Assembly: GCF_042453785.1 (NCBI RefSeq)
Contig: NC_091677.1
Coordinates: forward strand, 32,657,001 to 32,721,000
DNA length: 64,000 bases
DNA from: Malus domestica
Taxonomy: Eukaryota > Streptophyta > Magnoliopsida > Rosales > Rosaceae
Direction of reading: 5' to 3'
Shown here: positions 14,670-27,916 of the stretch, in pieces
Layout of the letters: each line of letters starts with the position of its first letter
Numbering within the stretch: position 1 is the first letter of the stretch
Notes under the pieces: generated by a model
What the model was told of the DNA's origin: nothing
Seen by the model: only the letters and a program-made list of their open reading frames with translations
Database searches by the model: none
Made by a program: the position numbers and the translations under genes

Positions 14670-17600
14670 TTTTAATTTTTTCGAATTATTTGTATACTTT
14701 TTCGATAATCAGGTATGAATAAGATGGTGATCAATCACTTGGACAAGCTATTTGTGACAAATGATGCCGCCACCATTGTCAACGAACTGGAGGTTCAGCA
14801 TCCTGCTGCCAAAATTTTGGTTTTGGCAGCCAGGGCTCAGCAGGAAGAAATCGGCGACGGCGCTAATCTCACCATTTCTTTTGCCGGGGAGCTCCTTCAA
14901 AACGCGGAGGAGCTTATCAGGATGGGCCTGCACCCGAGCGAGATCATCAGTGGGTACAATAAAGCTATCAAAAAGGTTTGTCAATTCCGTTTTATGACTG
15001 AGTGTTTTTTTTTTCTCGTTGAACTGAGATCATTGGAATTCTTGTGTTCTGAGTTTTGTTTTATTTTTTGAACGTTTCAGACGATTGAAATCTTAGATGG
15101 ACTGGTTGAGGAAGGTTCTGAGAACATGGATGTGCGCAACAAAGAACAAGTGGTTTGTAGAATGAAAGCTGCTGTTGCCAGCAAGCAATTTGGGCAAGAG
15201 GATATCTTATCCTCACTCGTTGCCGATGTAAGTATTACTTTTATCTCCTTATGTGTTAGTCCTTAATTTCTATGTCAGCTACTCAGCTTACTTTGAGCCA
15301 AGGAAAGAAGAATAGTGTATTACCGTTTGTTAGCAAGTTTTAATGGTAAATTTTTTATTGGACGATATAGGCGTGTATACAAGTGTGCCCGAAGAACCCA
15401 ATAAACTTCAATGTGGATAATGTACGTGTTGCAAAGATTGTGGGAGGGGGTTTGCATAATTGTACAGTAGTTCGAGGTATGGTGTTGAAAAGTGATGCTC
15501 TGGGGAGTATAAAGCGAATGGAGAAGGCCAAGGTTCGCAGTCTTTTATGTATATGTACTTTTGAACATTTTGCATAAAATGTACATGCTATACCCTTGAA
15601 ATGATGTGTTTTGTTTCCACATGGTCTATTAAAAACTTTGACAGATTACTCTTTGCTAATTACTTTGAGTTGTCCTTTTAGCACCCTTTATGGAGTTTTC
15701 ACTATTCTTTACCTTTGGACTTTGATATAAAGGCACAAATTATTGGTTTCTCTGGGAACTGTAGGGACATTATACTGAGAATCTCATATGAAATTTGAAG
15801 CAACTTGTGAATGATGGGTAGAGGTGTACTTTATTTGAACTTCCAGCATGGAATACTGGGTGTAGGGAAGGGGAAATTCAATGATTGTAACAGGAAAGTT
15901 AGCATGATTATCATTTATCATACTTTTTCGCCACCATTAAATGTCATTAAGCTGGTTGATATTTGCCAATGTCAGATGCCTAAATTGATTTGCTTTTTGT
16001 TTGTCATAGACAGTATAATGCAATGATATTTCAGAAAAAATTCACTGGAAATGGCAGGTTTGTTGAATGATTAAAATAAACCTTTGGTCTGTGTTGGTCT
16101 GATGATGTTTGATCAAAGAAATACCAGTTAGAATAGGGTAGGTGTTGGTCTGTTTTGGACTTACAATGTCCCCTATTTGTCACACTTCAAACCTTTGGAA
16201 GCAGGAAAATAGTGACCTGGTTAGCTGCAATTCACATAATAATGTATTATTTTACTTTTTTTAACTGTGACTGCTAGTTTAGTTTAGTGAACTCTAGAGA
16301 CATTGGAGAACAGCTGATAACCCAGTAAAGTCCAATGCTTTACAATCTGTATATATTTGACCATTTTATTTGTTGTTTTTGTTATATGTAAAGGGTAACT
16401 GATATTTCAGACACATTTAATTTTATTTTTGCTTTTTGGATTGTACATATACTTAATATGAGTGTGCTTCGGTCTTTCGTTTATAGAGTGTTAAATTATT
16501 AAACCAAAAAGGCTTTGGAGCTAAATTTGTTAGTTATATGTTTGTGTTTCGTGAATTGTTGGTATGAATAATAGTAATTAAAGTTATATAGTTTTGGTGC
16601 CATTTATTTTTTAAACTTTCTTCTGTTGTAGTTCATAATTCTTTATGATCGGTCGTGCCTGTTCTTCGTTGTGTGATCCAGTTTTTATTAAAAAAATCCT
16701 TTAACTTTTTTATGTGCTCTAAATATATGCTTGCAAGGTTCAGGTATCTCAGCTTGTATATTCTATTTTACCTTTTCAGGTTGCTGTGTTTGCTGGTGGT
16801 GTTGATACCTCTGCAACTGAGACCAAAGGAACTGTCCTAATTCATACTGCTGACCAGGTAATTGACGAAGAGGAAGGTTTTCTGTGTGTTGAAGCTGATT
16901 AGTGAGAGAAGTCTTTTGTGTTGTATATAGAAGTCCTTTATTAGTGAGAGAAGTCGTTTGTGTTGATAAGTTGATATAAAGACACAAATTATTGGTTCCT
17001 GTGGGTGTTGCGAGGATCATATACTGTGCATCTCATATCCAATTCGTAGCGACTTGTATATCTACATGTCATTGATGATTTGGTACAGATTTCCCTGTGT
17101 CTAGAATTGTGTCATATATAATACATCTTAATAGTTCCTCTGACGGTGTCTCACATTGTGGGATTCCAACCCCTTTAGGCTTCTTTATCGTCCTTTCCAT
17201 GTAATGAGATAATTTGTTATTCTAGGGTGTAATGTTGGGTTTTAGGACTGGGGATTTAGAATTTAGCTTTGTGTTTGGGGCCTTGAAGTGTGGGTTTTGA
17301 ATATTTTGCTGCATTGTTTGGACATTTCCATTTGAACCGTGAGATCCTGTTTAAGAAGCAATCTCGTGTACGTGTATACTAATATATACATATAGTAGTT
17401 TGGGTTTTCATAATTAAACAGTGTTAGGTTGACATCTGTTCTTGAACTCTAATGACAAGACTAACCTCATGTACAAATACAATTAAGCCTCTTGACCCTA
17501 CTGAAATCTAGTGTGTATGCAGACTATTGTAAACTCATTGTCCCCTACAGATCCATGCAACCACTTTTGATTACATTCCTTCTTTACTTTTAGTCTCAGG

Positions 17601-20600
17601 AAATTGAGACATGGTAAATATGTTTGAATCGGGTGATGCATGAGCCTGAATTATTTGGTATTTGCATGATTAGTTTAACAGATTTTGTTTTAAATCGTTC
17701 TGACCTTTTCTTTCTCTCTTTGGTATTAGCAATATATAATATGTCTGTTTCTCTAGTCTCCGTATATTAATATTTTGCCTATATGTTTCCATTATTTGCA
17801 AAGTTTAGTTTAACGTGGTTGATATGTCATTAACTAGCAACTGTTTTCTTGGTCATCATGTAGCTAGAAAATTATGCAAAAACAGAAGAAGCTAAAATTG
17901 AGGAGCTCATCAAAGCAGTTGCAGATTCCGGTGCTAAAGTAATTGTCAGCGGAGCAGCAGTTGGAGAGATGGCACTACATTTTTGTGAGCGGTACAAGTA
18001 AGTGTTAACTCCTTGTTATTTTTAACTTTTTCGGACCTTGTAGCATTCATGCTACGTAAACTGTTTTACTTAGAACTGCAGAATCAGATACACTTCAATA
18101 TGTGTACTTTAAGATCTCTTTAGATATCCTTGCGCTCTTTTGTGTTTGACCTTCTAGTTCTTGGTTCCAGGCTCATGGTGTTGAAAATCAGTTCAAAGTT
18201 TGAGTTGAGACGCTTTTGCCGTACAACTGGTGCTGTTGCCATGGTAATTTTAGAAGAATTTGATATCTTATGAGAAAACCTTTTTTTGGTCATATATCTT
18301 ATGAGTACCTTATCGAATGCTTCTTAATACACTTTGTATTTTTGCAACAGTTGAAGCTCAGCCAGCCTAACCCAGGTGATTTGGGATATGTTGACTCTGT
18401 CTCGGTCGAGGAAATTGCTGGTGTTAGGGTATGTTGAAAGTTGTTTCCATGAACATCAGTATTTTCATTGGGGTGGGTGTTGAGGCGAGGTTAAGACACG
18501 TTACTTTAATTGGAAGAAATATAAATAATTAAAAGAATTAATTACAAGTATAAACTTTATTTCAAGGGTGATGGCAATCCTAGAACAAATAACATTCACT
18601 TTGTCCATAAAATACAGTTCCAAACTAACATCAGTATATCAATTGTATATAACCGTGCAAACAACCAATTGAGAAGGTTCAAACTCTCTCAGAAGAAAGC
18701 TGCTCAAGTATTCAAAGATAAACAAAAAGCATAGGAAAAGATACAGGTAGTTTGTGGCATTCTTGCTGCCACTGCAGCATCGTTTGTACCTTGTGCCGTC
18801 TCATTGTCATGGCAGAAGCATGTCTTGCTAAACCGTACAGCAGAGCCTGTTCTTCGGCCTTGCTCTGATTCACACCTCAGAAATGACTGTGATAACAACA
18901 CTGGGCATAGAATTTGGTTTATAATATATATTTTTTTTCCTGGCCTCGTTTGTTTTTCCTTGTTTCTTTTTGACCCATTGATTTATCACATAGGTCACTG
19001 TTGTGAAGAATGAAGAAGGGGGTAACTCTGTATCCACTGTGCTTCTACGAGGGAGTACTGACAGTATATTGGATGACCTCGAAAGAGCAGTTGATGATGG
19101 AGTGAACACGTACAAGGTAATTTACGAGAAACATTCAGATTCACATTTTCTTGTTGGGATGGTTTTGTTTTACCTCTGCATCATTACTAGTGTATGGTTC
19201 TCAGGAACTTTTAAGAAAATTGTTTAATCAGGTGTCCAAGCCATTGGAATCTTTCTATCATGATGCATTTCATTTTTAGGCAATGTGCAAGGATAGCCGT
19301 ATTGTTCCTGGAGCTGCAGCTACTGAAATTGAGTTAGCTAGGAGAGTAAAGGAATTCTCTTTTACAGAAACAGGGTAAATAGTATCTGCCTTTTGTATTT
19401 TATTTATTTTTCAGTGATATTTTATATGTAACATGCCTGTTGTTGGCCTCGATTGGGCATGAGTGAAATCATGTACTAAAACAATGGTTTTGCAGATTGG
19501 ATCAGTATGCTATAGCAAAATTTGCTGAAAGATTCGAGATGGTACCTAAAACACTGGCTGAAAATGCTGGGCTTAATGCAATGGAGATCATATCTTCTCT
19601 ATATGCTGAACATGCATCAGGAAATACCAAAGTTGGCCTTGACTTGGAGGGAGGCTGTTGCAAGGATGTGTCAACTCTTAATGTTTGGGACCTCCACATA
19701 ACCAAGTAAGCTGTTAGATGTCTTGTAACAATCCATACTTTTGTGTGAGAGTTCTCAATACGTTGTATGATGTTACAGCTGTGATGTTTGACGCAATATT
19801 GTTATGAAGATTAAGTTTTGTACATTAAATTTTGGTCTGAATTTGTTTGCAAAAGAAGTTAAGTTTTGTGGTCTAACAACTACATCTTTATGCTGAAATC
19901 CTTTATTCGCCATATGACCTAGTCATTGAGTTATAATGAAACGACAATGCCACATTTTTCATTTATTTGTTTTAAAGATACTTGTGGATGGTTCACATTA
20001 GTCAATATGAGCTACATCTGCGTGAAAGGATTTGTAGTATTTTGGGACCAATGAGGTTTCATTTGGATAATTGAGTAGTAACTTGAAAAGATCTTGAATT
20101 CATACATATTGGATATTTTAGTAATTGTAGACGGTTCTTTTTCCTTAATTTATGGGAATCAATGTGTTTTGGTTGGTCAGGAAAGTCGTATCATGTCTTA
20201 TAGGTAACAATCTTCTTTGTTGGGCTGTTTGTTTCAGGTTCTTTGCTCTCAAGTATGCTGCAGATGCTGCCTGCACTGTTCTACGAGTAGATCAGGTAAT
20301 ATATCTTATATTTGCCAATAACTTTCTTAGTTTTGGAGTACCCAAACTTGGTATGCACTTCTTTTATAAATCTCCGGTTGCATCTTTTGAGGCGAAAGTA
20401 GAAAAATGCTAATTAGTTGGAAATTGGTCGAGGCACTATGGATTAGTTGTCTATTTATCTTTTGTTTTATGTAATGTTTCTCTCATTTCGTCTTTGAGCT
20501 ACGTTCTAACTTAGTACACACGCATATATTCATGTGTATCCACACAAAACAAAGTCCCATTCTAACCATAAAGAACCACAAATGTTAGTTTTTTATTTCC

Positions 20601-21219
20601 ACAGAAGAAAAGAAGAAAGATTTGGGAGCAGCCTCTCCATAAATGGGGTAAGGTTAGCCGACATTCACCTCTCCCAGACCTTGCGTAAAGCGGGAGCCTT
20701 GTGCACTGGGTACGACGAGAAGAAAAGAAGAAAGATAGTTTTGTGAACTGTTTCACCTTTTTAGTAAATTTGGCGTCAGTGCAGAAGGCTCGATAGGAAA
20801 TAGGAATTTCCATATGCTTGGCTGTCGGGCTTTCTGGTTACCTAAATACGTGAGAGAGAAGAAATTTTCGGCTTCCAAATGCATTTTCTAATATAGCATC
20901 TGTTAGTGTTGCCCATCTTATCACAGCTGAGTGCATAAGTAGGGGGTCGTTTTTCAAAGGTTTGGTTGATTGGCTCTTGATGATTACCTACCAATAGAAA
21001 ATTAAACGACGAAAACAAGATCACAAAGTGCATAAAAGCTATCTTGATGTCTAGTCCAGTGTCGAAAGTCGTTTTTCTAATTTCACGGCTGAGATGTTTC
21101 TAATATTCGTTAAGAAGTGTTTATTGACAATGCCTTCGACTGTCTTGCAGATCATAATGGCAAAACCAGCAGGTGGCCCAAGTCGGAGAGATCAGCCTGC
21201 CGGGATGGACGAAGACTAA
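14407..21219 (+). CDS. CCT8: CCT/TRiC chaperonin subunit theta, copy 2 (13 exons)
   Basis: Second complete theta subunit gene. Exons: 14407-14554, 14713-14975, 15081-15227, 15371-15532, 16780-16857, 17864-17997, 18171-18243, 18351-18428, 18994-19116, 19280-19374, 19496-19705, 20238-20295, 21151-21219. They sum to 1638 nt, giving 545 residues. It starts with the usual MGFGMQPYGIQSML; the GDGAN ATPase motif and the C-terminus IIMAKPAGGPSRRDQPAGMD are present. Exon lengths equal those of copy 1 except exon 1. Introns are alignable in parts (for example 2104-2188 against 14976-15080) but differ in length, most in introns 4, 5, 8 and 12. Because it keeps the original start, it looks closer to the ancestral gene. 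Both copies appear functional, so dosage or tissue differences are the open question. Confidence 0.94.
14626..14669. repeat. (GT)n microsatellite in CCT8 copy 2 intron 1
   Basis: About 18 GT units followed by a short TA run. Copy 1 lacks the repeat at the matching place, so it arose after the duplication. Confidence 0.9.
20622..20717 (+). mobile_element. 5'-truncated tRNA-type SINE with 19-bp target duplication
   Basis: Shares its 3' half with the full SINE at 57120-57281 (GCAGCCTCTCCATAAAT.. through ..GTGCACTGGGTACGAC). It is flanked by the direct repeat AGAAGAAAAGAAGAAAGAT at 20603-20621 and 20718-20736. The 5' half with the polymerase III boxes is absent. It lies in the last intron of CCT8 copy 2 and is missing from copy 1. 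Confidence 0.8.
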
Positions 21220-22370
21220 TTTTCGTGCGACACACAATTGACGGACTATCTTCCTTGTACTATTGCTCCGTTAGTGATATTTTGTTTCATTAAGATATGA
21301 AAAGCACATTTTAGAAACAGTTTTGTTTAGAGGAAAAGAAACTTATCGCTGATCACGCTTTGTAAATGCCGCTTTTATGTTACAGTAGAAGCGTTGTTTT
21401 CGCGTTGTTTGCCCGTTGTTGGGGTGTACAGGTTTTGGATCGGAAAGACGATTTGGTGCTTGAGCCATGTTTAGTGAAAAGCTTGAATGAATTTTGTTTT
21501 CTGTTGTATTTAGCTCTTGAATCTTTTTCAAGCATTAGTGATGAATGCCACGAATATATAGTCTGAGATTATACAATCTTTGCTGTGGATGCTGAATGTT
21601 TGTTATTCGAGTTTGGGGATAGTGAGTCGACTTGAAGTCTTTCTTGGGAATTCTCAGTCGATAGAGAGGATAAGTGCTATACAATTAAAGTTGACTCGTT
21701 TGGAAGTGCTCTTAAAATGACTGAGAGTGCTTTAAGAGAATTTTTTTAGGCTCCAAAAGCAGTTGAAGTGCTTTAGAAAGCACTTCCAAGTGTGTGTATT
21801 TTTTGTTTTGTTTTTATTTTTATAAGGATTTATTGGCGTTTTTACCTAAGTTTAATTCTAAAAACATTTTCAACAAAAGTGTTTAGTTATTTTAAAAACA
21901 CTTCCAAATAAACCCATAAGCTGTCAGGTTTGTCAACTGGATAAATGTTGTATTGCCAAAACTTGAAACTACTGAGTTCCTTTTTTGAATATAGGAGATA
22001 TCGTACCATACATTGATGATATACTAATCCCCTTCTTATGCAGCCTCGGTACTACATGAGGGCACAATGTAAGCCAAAGCAGAGCCAATAACCCTAAGAA
22101 ATACATTCATGGGAGTTTGAGCTCAAATTTGATGTTTCAAACCTCTACTCGCTTTCCACTAAACCAATCCTATGGTTATGCTTAAGGTTTGCAAAGAAAC
22201 ATTTATGTGGAACTTTGAACAGATAGGCTTAGCCAAGAGAAAAAGTGGTAGTGTCCAAAATATACATACAAACAAAACAGCTGAGCAAAAAGGATGAGCC
22301 TCCTAACAAACTAGTGACTAGAGTGTGTGGAAGCTGTCAAAAGCTTCTTCATTCTCTCTCTCTTACTCCC
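21220..22370. other. Intergenic region between CCT8 copy 2 and PnsB2
   Basis: The first part is 3' UTR-like sequence, and a MITE lies at 21695-21916. The last 120 bases should be the PnsB2 leader. No other gene is seen. Confidence 0.5.
21695..21916. mobile_element. MITE with terminal inverted repeats (about 220 bp)
   Basis: The left end CGTTTGGAAGTGCTCTTAAA and the complement of the right end (GGGTTTATTTGGAAGTGTTT) match over about 20 bases. The interior is AT-rich and non-coding. A similar sequence (GATTCCAAAAGCACTTAAAG.. ..TTGAAAGCACATTTAAACG) lies at 41945-42130. Superfamily not determined. Confidence 0.55.
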
Positions 22371-24045
22371 ATGGCTTCTCTTCTTTCCTTCTCCGTTCCC
22401 ACTTCAAAGATGATAAGAGCTTCTTCAACAGCTGCTTCTGCACCGGCAATTTCGGTTCCAGAGACCCTCAGTGACAAATTTGGCAGAAAAGGCATCAAGT
22501 TTTCGGAGTCGGACAGCATCCCAATGGTTGAGCTCACGGTCAGAAATGGAAGTTCATTAAAGCTTCAAATACCCAATGCCCATGTGACTTCATACAAGCC
22601 AAAGGTGTACTGGAATGACGACGGCTTTCAGGAGGTTCTGTACACCATTCCAGGCAATGAGACGGATTCTATCAAAGCCAAGGGGGGAATTGGTTTGGTT
22701 TTGAATGATGCATCGGAAGCAGGCTCTAAAGGCTCAATTCTTTCCGCTTCCGAATGGACTGTTAAAGATGTTGATTCCGATGCCATCGATGCTCTCCAGG
22801 TAATTTTTCGATTGCCATTACAAACAAAAACTCCAGGACACACCGGCACATAGTAAAATTTTCGGATCAATGTATTGTTTCCTTATTTTCCCATTGGGTT
22901 TGGAACTTAATTTGTTGCAGGTTGAGCTAAGCAGCACTAGTGGAACACTTGATATAACATATGTTGTGACACTCTATCCAGTAAGCATGGCAACGGCTGT
23001 GATTGTGAAAAACAAAGGCCGGAAGCCGGTGACTATGACGAATGCAATACTCAGCCACTTCAAATTTAAACGACGAGGCGGAGCAGCAATCCAAGGTCTC
23101 AAGGGATGTGGCTACACTGCGCACCCTCCACCGTCTTCTCCTTTCGAAATTATGTCTCCCGGTGAAGCAATGAAAGCTGACACTCCAGGGTGGTTCTCTT
23201 TCGGTTCTGAGCCTCAAGAAAAACCAGGTTCCTGGAGCCGCCAGGATGTGCCGTACACCATTTTGAAAAACAAGCTCAGCAGAGTCTATGCTGCGCCTCC
23301 TCAAGAGAGACTGAAGCCCGTTTATAACACCCCACCTTCAAAATATGAAACACTGGATAAGGTAACACATTCATTATCTAGTATTTTTACATTTAAGTCC
23401 TGAAAAACATAAACATAGCCGATGCGCGTCTAGTTTAGTGACATTTCATCTTCACTTTGTTGGAGCACGTATTAAGGATGAGAGTTTCATGTGTTTTTAA
23501 TGGAAAAAAACACATTTAGTCTAATGGCTGTTATATACCTCCATTTTGTGTTCTGAGCTCAAATCTCATGACCGAGAGTTTGATGTGTTGTTCAATCTAA
23601 ACAATAAAAAATCGACAAAAACATAAAGGATGGAAACTTGGCTCGGCCGGACGTAAAGCCACTTGATATTGTTTGGCAGCTTTTGACCGGATTTCCAGAC
23701 TGTGAATCAGGGCCGTGCCACTTACCTTAATCAAGGTTTCTGATTCACGGTCGGGTGGGAAAACTAGCAATCCTATAAAATGTTGTACATGTTCATATAT
23801 GTATATAGACAAACTCATTTTGTTTTATTGGTTTGTGAATATTTCAGGGGCGTGATTTGTTCTACAGGGTGATACGCATGGGATTTGAGGATATATATTT
23901 GTCAAGTCCTGGTTCTTTCTATGAGAAATATGGCAGTAAGGAGTACTTTATATGCACTGGACCAGCTTCATTGCTCGTTCCTGTGGTTATTAACCCTGCT
24001 GAGGAATGGAGAGGAGCTCAAGTTATTGAGCACGATAATTTGTAG
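22371..24045 (+). CDS. PNSB2: Photosynthetic NDH subunit of subcomplex B 2 (PnsB2/NDF2)
   Basis: Nuclear-encoded subunit of the chloroplast NDH complex, which drives cyclic electron flow around photosystem I. Exons 22371-22799, 22921-23361 and 23848-24045 join in frame to 355 residues. Residues 1-35 look like a plastid transit peptide ([20 protein letters not shown], rich in Ser/Ala/Thr). The rest has the aldose-1-epimerase-like (galactose mutarotase) fold of the family: [49 protein letters not shown], then [12 protein letters not shown] and [20 protein letters not shown]. The family uses the fold structurally and is not thought to be an active epimerase. The ATG at 22371 is chosen because it begins the transit peptide; the frame stays open upstream without homology. 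The assignment to this family rather than a close paralogue is from memory of the Arabidopsis protein. Confidence 0.87.
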
Positions 24046-24514
24046 TAAATAAATCATAAAAAATCAAAAAAAATTTCTTCTTCTTTTAATTATATATATC
24101 TGAGTGAACTGATTGATTGTTTGTTTTAAATTTAGAAGTGCATTTAAAATCGCTCTCAGAGACTGAAAGTATAGATTTTTAGTTGTTGGCGCCTTAAAAC
24201 CTCACAAACAATCTAAATTCCCTTCGCCTCAGCTCAAGATCATATATGAGCTACCACCATAGTTTGAGCCATCGGTTCCCCATGTACCATAGAAAGAAAG
24301 CTTATATTTGACGTTTTTGTTCAAGATGTCTAATAAAGTGGAGACTGAATACAACTAGACCAACCATTCATGTCAATTTTGGCGGTCTATGTGCATTGAA
24401 ATTTGTTTTGCCAATACAATGGTATTCAACCAACTTAAGAAGAAGATGCATGAAAGGTGTCACATATGCATGACTATTTATTAATTACTTAATTCAATCA
24501 GAAACAAATTAAAA
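24046..24514. other. Intergenic space between PnsB2 and the legumain relic
   Basis: Convergent 3' flanks, AT-rich, no gene-like frame. Confidence 0.5.
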
Positions 24515-26789
24515 CTAGAGATGGGGTTTCTTAGAACAAGCTTCATGTGAGGCTGCATCCATTTTCTCCATGCTGGTCCCAGCATTGCATATGTTGGCAA
24601 TTGCCCTTGGGTATTTCCTTCCATATCTTGATAAACCTTCACAACGCCTCCCATAAGTTCCCAACTACATACAAAAATAAAATAAAATTCCAACATCGAT
24701 CAACATCCAATTTATTAGTTTAATTAAAAGAACTAAATACATAATTAGCACAATAATTTTCTAAAGGGGAGCGATACTCTAAAGTCTAAACTACAATAAT
24801 CTTCCGTGGTGGGATTTGAACTCAGGTGTCAGGCATCGGATTCATTGCCCTGGCTACTTGGCTTAGTCTGTAACGTTATGTTTGGAGTTAGCGGAAGAAC
24901 TTACAAGCGTCTTAAAGCAGTCCCAATCATCTACCAACCGTTGCCCCGGAGGCCTGACATTCATCAACACCTTGGAGGCCATCTCATTCCCAAACAAAAG
25001 CTCGCCAATTTTCTTTACGCTGTAGTCCGCATGCTCCCTTTGAGCAATTTCATCGAGCAGCTGCTTCCGAGCTTCCAGCTTCTTCTGAGAACCAGTTGGA
25101 GCTCCATGGAACTGAAGATTAAAGGGACATGGTTCATAGATATAAGACAAACATCTCGAGCTCATAGAATTAAATTATCCAAGTGTACGACGAAATTTCT
25201 CATATGTTGTCAGACTGAAAATCTGAACAATGGATCAACGTTATAATGCAAATAAAGAACAATCGAGGCTAGAAACTGAGGATAAACTAAGAGTATAAAA
25301 CCTTGTGCAGGAAGTAAACGAGGTCGGCGTCGAGTTGGCTAACAATCCTTGAGCTCGATGTGGAGTTGTCTTTGATGGAAGTGGAAGTATAGCTAGGGTT
25401 TGCTGCAGGAGCTCCACCCATGTAAGTAGAGAGGACATCCTGCCTATGACTCATATCTCCATACTCCATAACATGAGATGCATTTGTTCTTTTTCGAACC
25501 TGTAATTTCATCGACATGATTATCATACATTTACTTTATATGGCGAGAAAAATTATTATATTGCGAGACCATAGATCTTGTTTAGACAGTTAAATAAAAT
25601 CATAATTTACAGTAAGAAAAGAGGAAGTTGCAGATTAATACTACATTATAATTTAAACAGATAATTAGATTTAAGACTAAAAAAAATTCACGATTTTAAA
25701 TGGGACAGGGATCAATAAGCCCCTTAATTTGAAAAGACAAATTTCATGACTTTACCAGTTCATATTGCTTGGCCAAAGTTTCTGTCTGCAAATCTTCTGC
25801 ATCGCTGCTCTCAATGTAAACACCAAAAGTCTAACGCAAGAGCAAAGTAATTAGTATTAGCCTTGGATTGGATTTAAACATGTTTAAATACTGATAAATC
25901 AAAGTATTTTGTTGCATTAAAATATGTTATATATATTGCATGCATGCATGCATACCAATCCTCCATCCAGGATATACTGTACAAGTCTCCCAAGCAGGTG
26001 TGATATTCTGGAGGAACATGAACTTGGCCAGGGCAGTAAGTTGCGTAACTACTCTCTTCTGCATTTGCTGCAGCCATAGCGTAAATATTTATGCTGTTTG
26101 GACTACATCCAGGTAAATTACCTGATCATATATATAATTTTTATAAATAAATTAATAAATGTCTTAATTTTGAAGTGGTAATTTAGATTTAGTGAGGCAG
26201 CGGAAAATTCTTATGAATTAGGATTTTTTTTTCATGTTATTATTATTAAGAAGAATGAGAGAGTTCGAACACATTTGTAAAAATCCAACATCCTATTCAC
26301 CTACTATTTATTAAGTCAAAAGGAATTCTTACCATGCTTTTGTAACCTTTAGCACCATGTTTTTTCTCCAACACATGTACGAGATCTTTAGCGTAAGCAG
26401 GATCACCCACAGGTATCCCTGGAAACATTTTATGCATACAGAAGTTATGCAATAATTAATTGGACAAACTGAGATCAAATATAAATCCTTTTCTTTTTTA
26501 ATTTAAATACTAATTTAGTACTAGTTAAAAAGTCAAAGAAACTTTTAGCAAAGAAACTTCTAGTTTTTACTTTGTGCTTGAGATCATATACGGAAAGTAT
26601 AAAGGAGAAATAAGAGATGAAGGATGGTTGAGGAAGATAACGAAATAACGAAAAATGAATAAAAACAAAATCGATATTGAAAATAAATTGAAACAATTTA
26701 GGGGATACCCTTTTTAGCTTTCGATTTTTTATTGGGTTTATCCTTTATTGTACATTTCCTCTATCTCTCCTACCGCCATTCATCCATTA

Positions 26790-27415
26790 GAGCAAGTCCA
26801 GCGTATCAAGGCCCTCTAGGGCAACTTCCTATTAAATAGTCTTCAGTGAACAATAATTGTCTTTAATGAACAGTAATTATCTTTTACATCTCCACCCCTA
26901 AACTAAATAGCCATGACAATAAACAATAAAATATTAGTATTTTTTATTTTATAAAATAATAAAAAAATAATTTTATTTGTAATTTCGGATATGATTTTTA
27001 ATCGGTCTCATTGTACCATGTGTCATTAAATAAGAAATTACAACCCAAAGTATTTGAGAAAATATAAAATTGTGGTGTAAGTTGGAAGATAATGATAACA
27101 TATTTATAGAAAAATTAAACCTTTTTTTTTTGTTATTAATTTTTCACATTTTTTTTAAAATTTTTAAAATTAATTTATTACCTTTTTAATTAATTTCTTA
27201 CATTTTTTTTATTAATTTTATAACGTGGCTGACGTCACCATGACGTTAGCCTTGCATCAACTCGCCTCAAGCTCTCGGGCTGTGGATTCCCGCTTCCCAT
27301 TTCACTCGGACCTCTCCTGAGCCCAATCGCCCGTATGGGCTGGAGCAAGGGAGGGAGGCAATTGCAATTAAATGGTCCCCGGTCCAACGGGCCATCACCC
27401 CCGCTGGACTTGCTC
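26790..27415. mobile_element. Tourist-like MITE (626 bp, TTA target duplication)
   Basis: Left end GAGCAAGTCCAGCG and right end CGCTGGACTTGCTC are exact inverted repeats, flanked by TTA on both sides (26787-26789 and 27416-27418). A 3-bp TTA/TAA duplication with GAGCA.. termini points to the PIF/Harbinger superfamily. The interior is non-coding: AT-rich on the left, GC-rich near the right end. It lies in the legumain relic's intron. Confidence 0.7.
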
Positions 27416-27462
27416 TTAGCTCTTCTTTATTATTCTTTTGCACCATATATTTTTCTTATAAA

Positions 27463-27570
27463 TACAAACAACAACAACAACAACAACCGAACTTTGTTTC
27501 ACTAAGTGTGGTCAATTGTATGAATCCTAAAACGCTACCGCGCTCGGTATTGCGTCAAGCACAAAAAATA
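27463..27570 (-). mobile_element. TTG-tailed SINE copy in the legumain relic
   Basis: (AAC)n on the plus strand, followed by ACTAAGTGTGGTCAATTGTA and GCTCGGTATTGCGTCAAG. It matches the SINE at 12864-12973 in order and spacing but is more diverged. I did not find a clear target duplication. Confidence 0.55.
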
Positions 27571-27676
27571 GACGCTAAAAATAAAAAATCAAATAGTTAT
27601 TAGCATAATGGGAATAATCCAAGTAGACCAAGTGAAATGAAAAACCCCAACCATTCTTTCTGGAAAAGGTGCCAAG

Positions 27677-27916
27677 TGTTAGAATATAATGTTGTATGGA
27701 TGAGATCTTGTCATTTGTAAGTAGATTAGGTGGTTTGTTAGATTAGTTAGTTTGTTAGGAAGTCTGTTAGAGTGACTAGTTCACTATAAATACATATTCT
27801 TGTAATTACTTCAACATTAAGTAAACAATTCAGAAATCTGTTTTACCTTTTTACTTCTCTCTCTGTTCTTTGCTACTCTTTCTCATAACTATGGTTTCTA
27901 TTTCTTCATATTAACA
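27677..27916 (+). repeat. 5' LTR of the Copia-type element
   Basis: 240 bp, begins TGTTAGAATATAATG and ends ATATTAACA. Contains a TATA-like CTATAAATACAT at about 27784. Confidence 0.88.

Noticed and set aside
22245-22370. Upstream in-frame extension of PnsB2
   Set aside because: The 42 codons before MASLLSF have no transit-peptide character or homology. The start at 22371 fits the plastid targeting signal.
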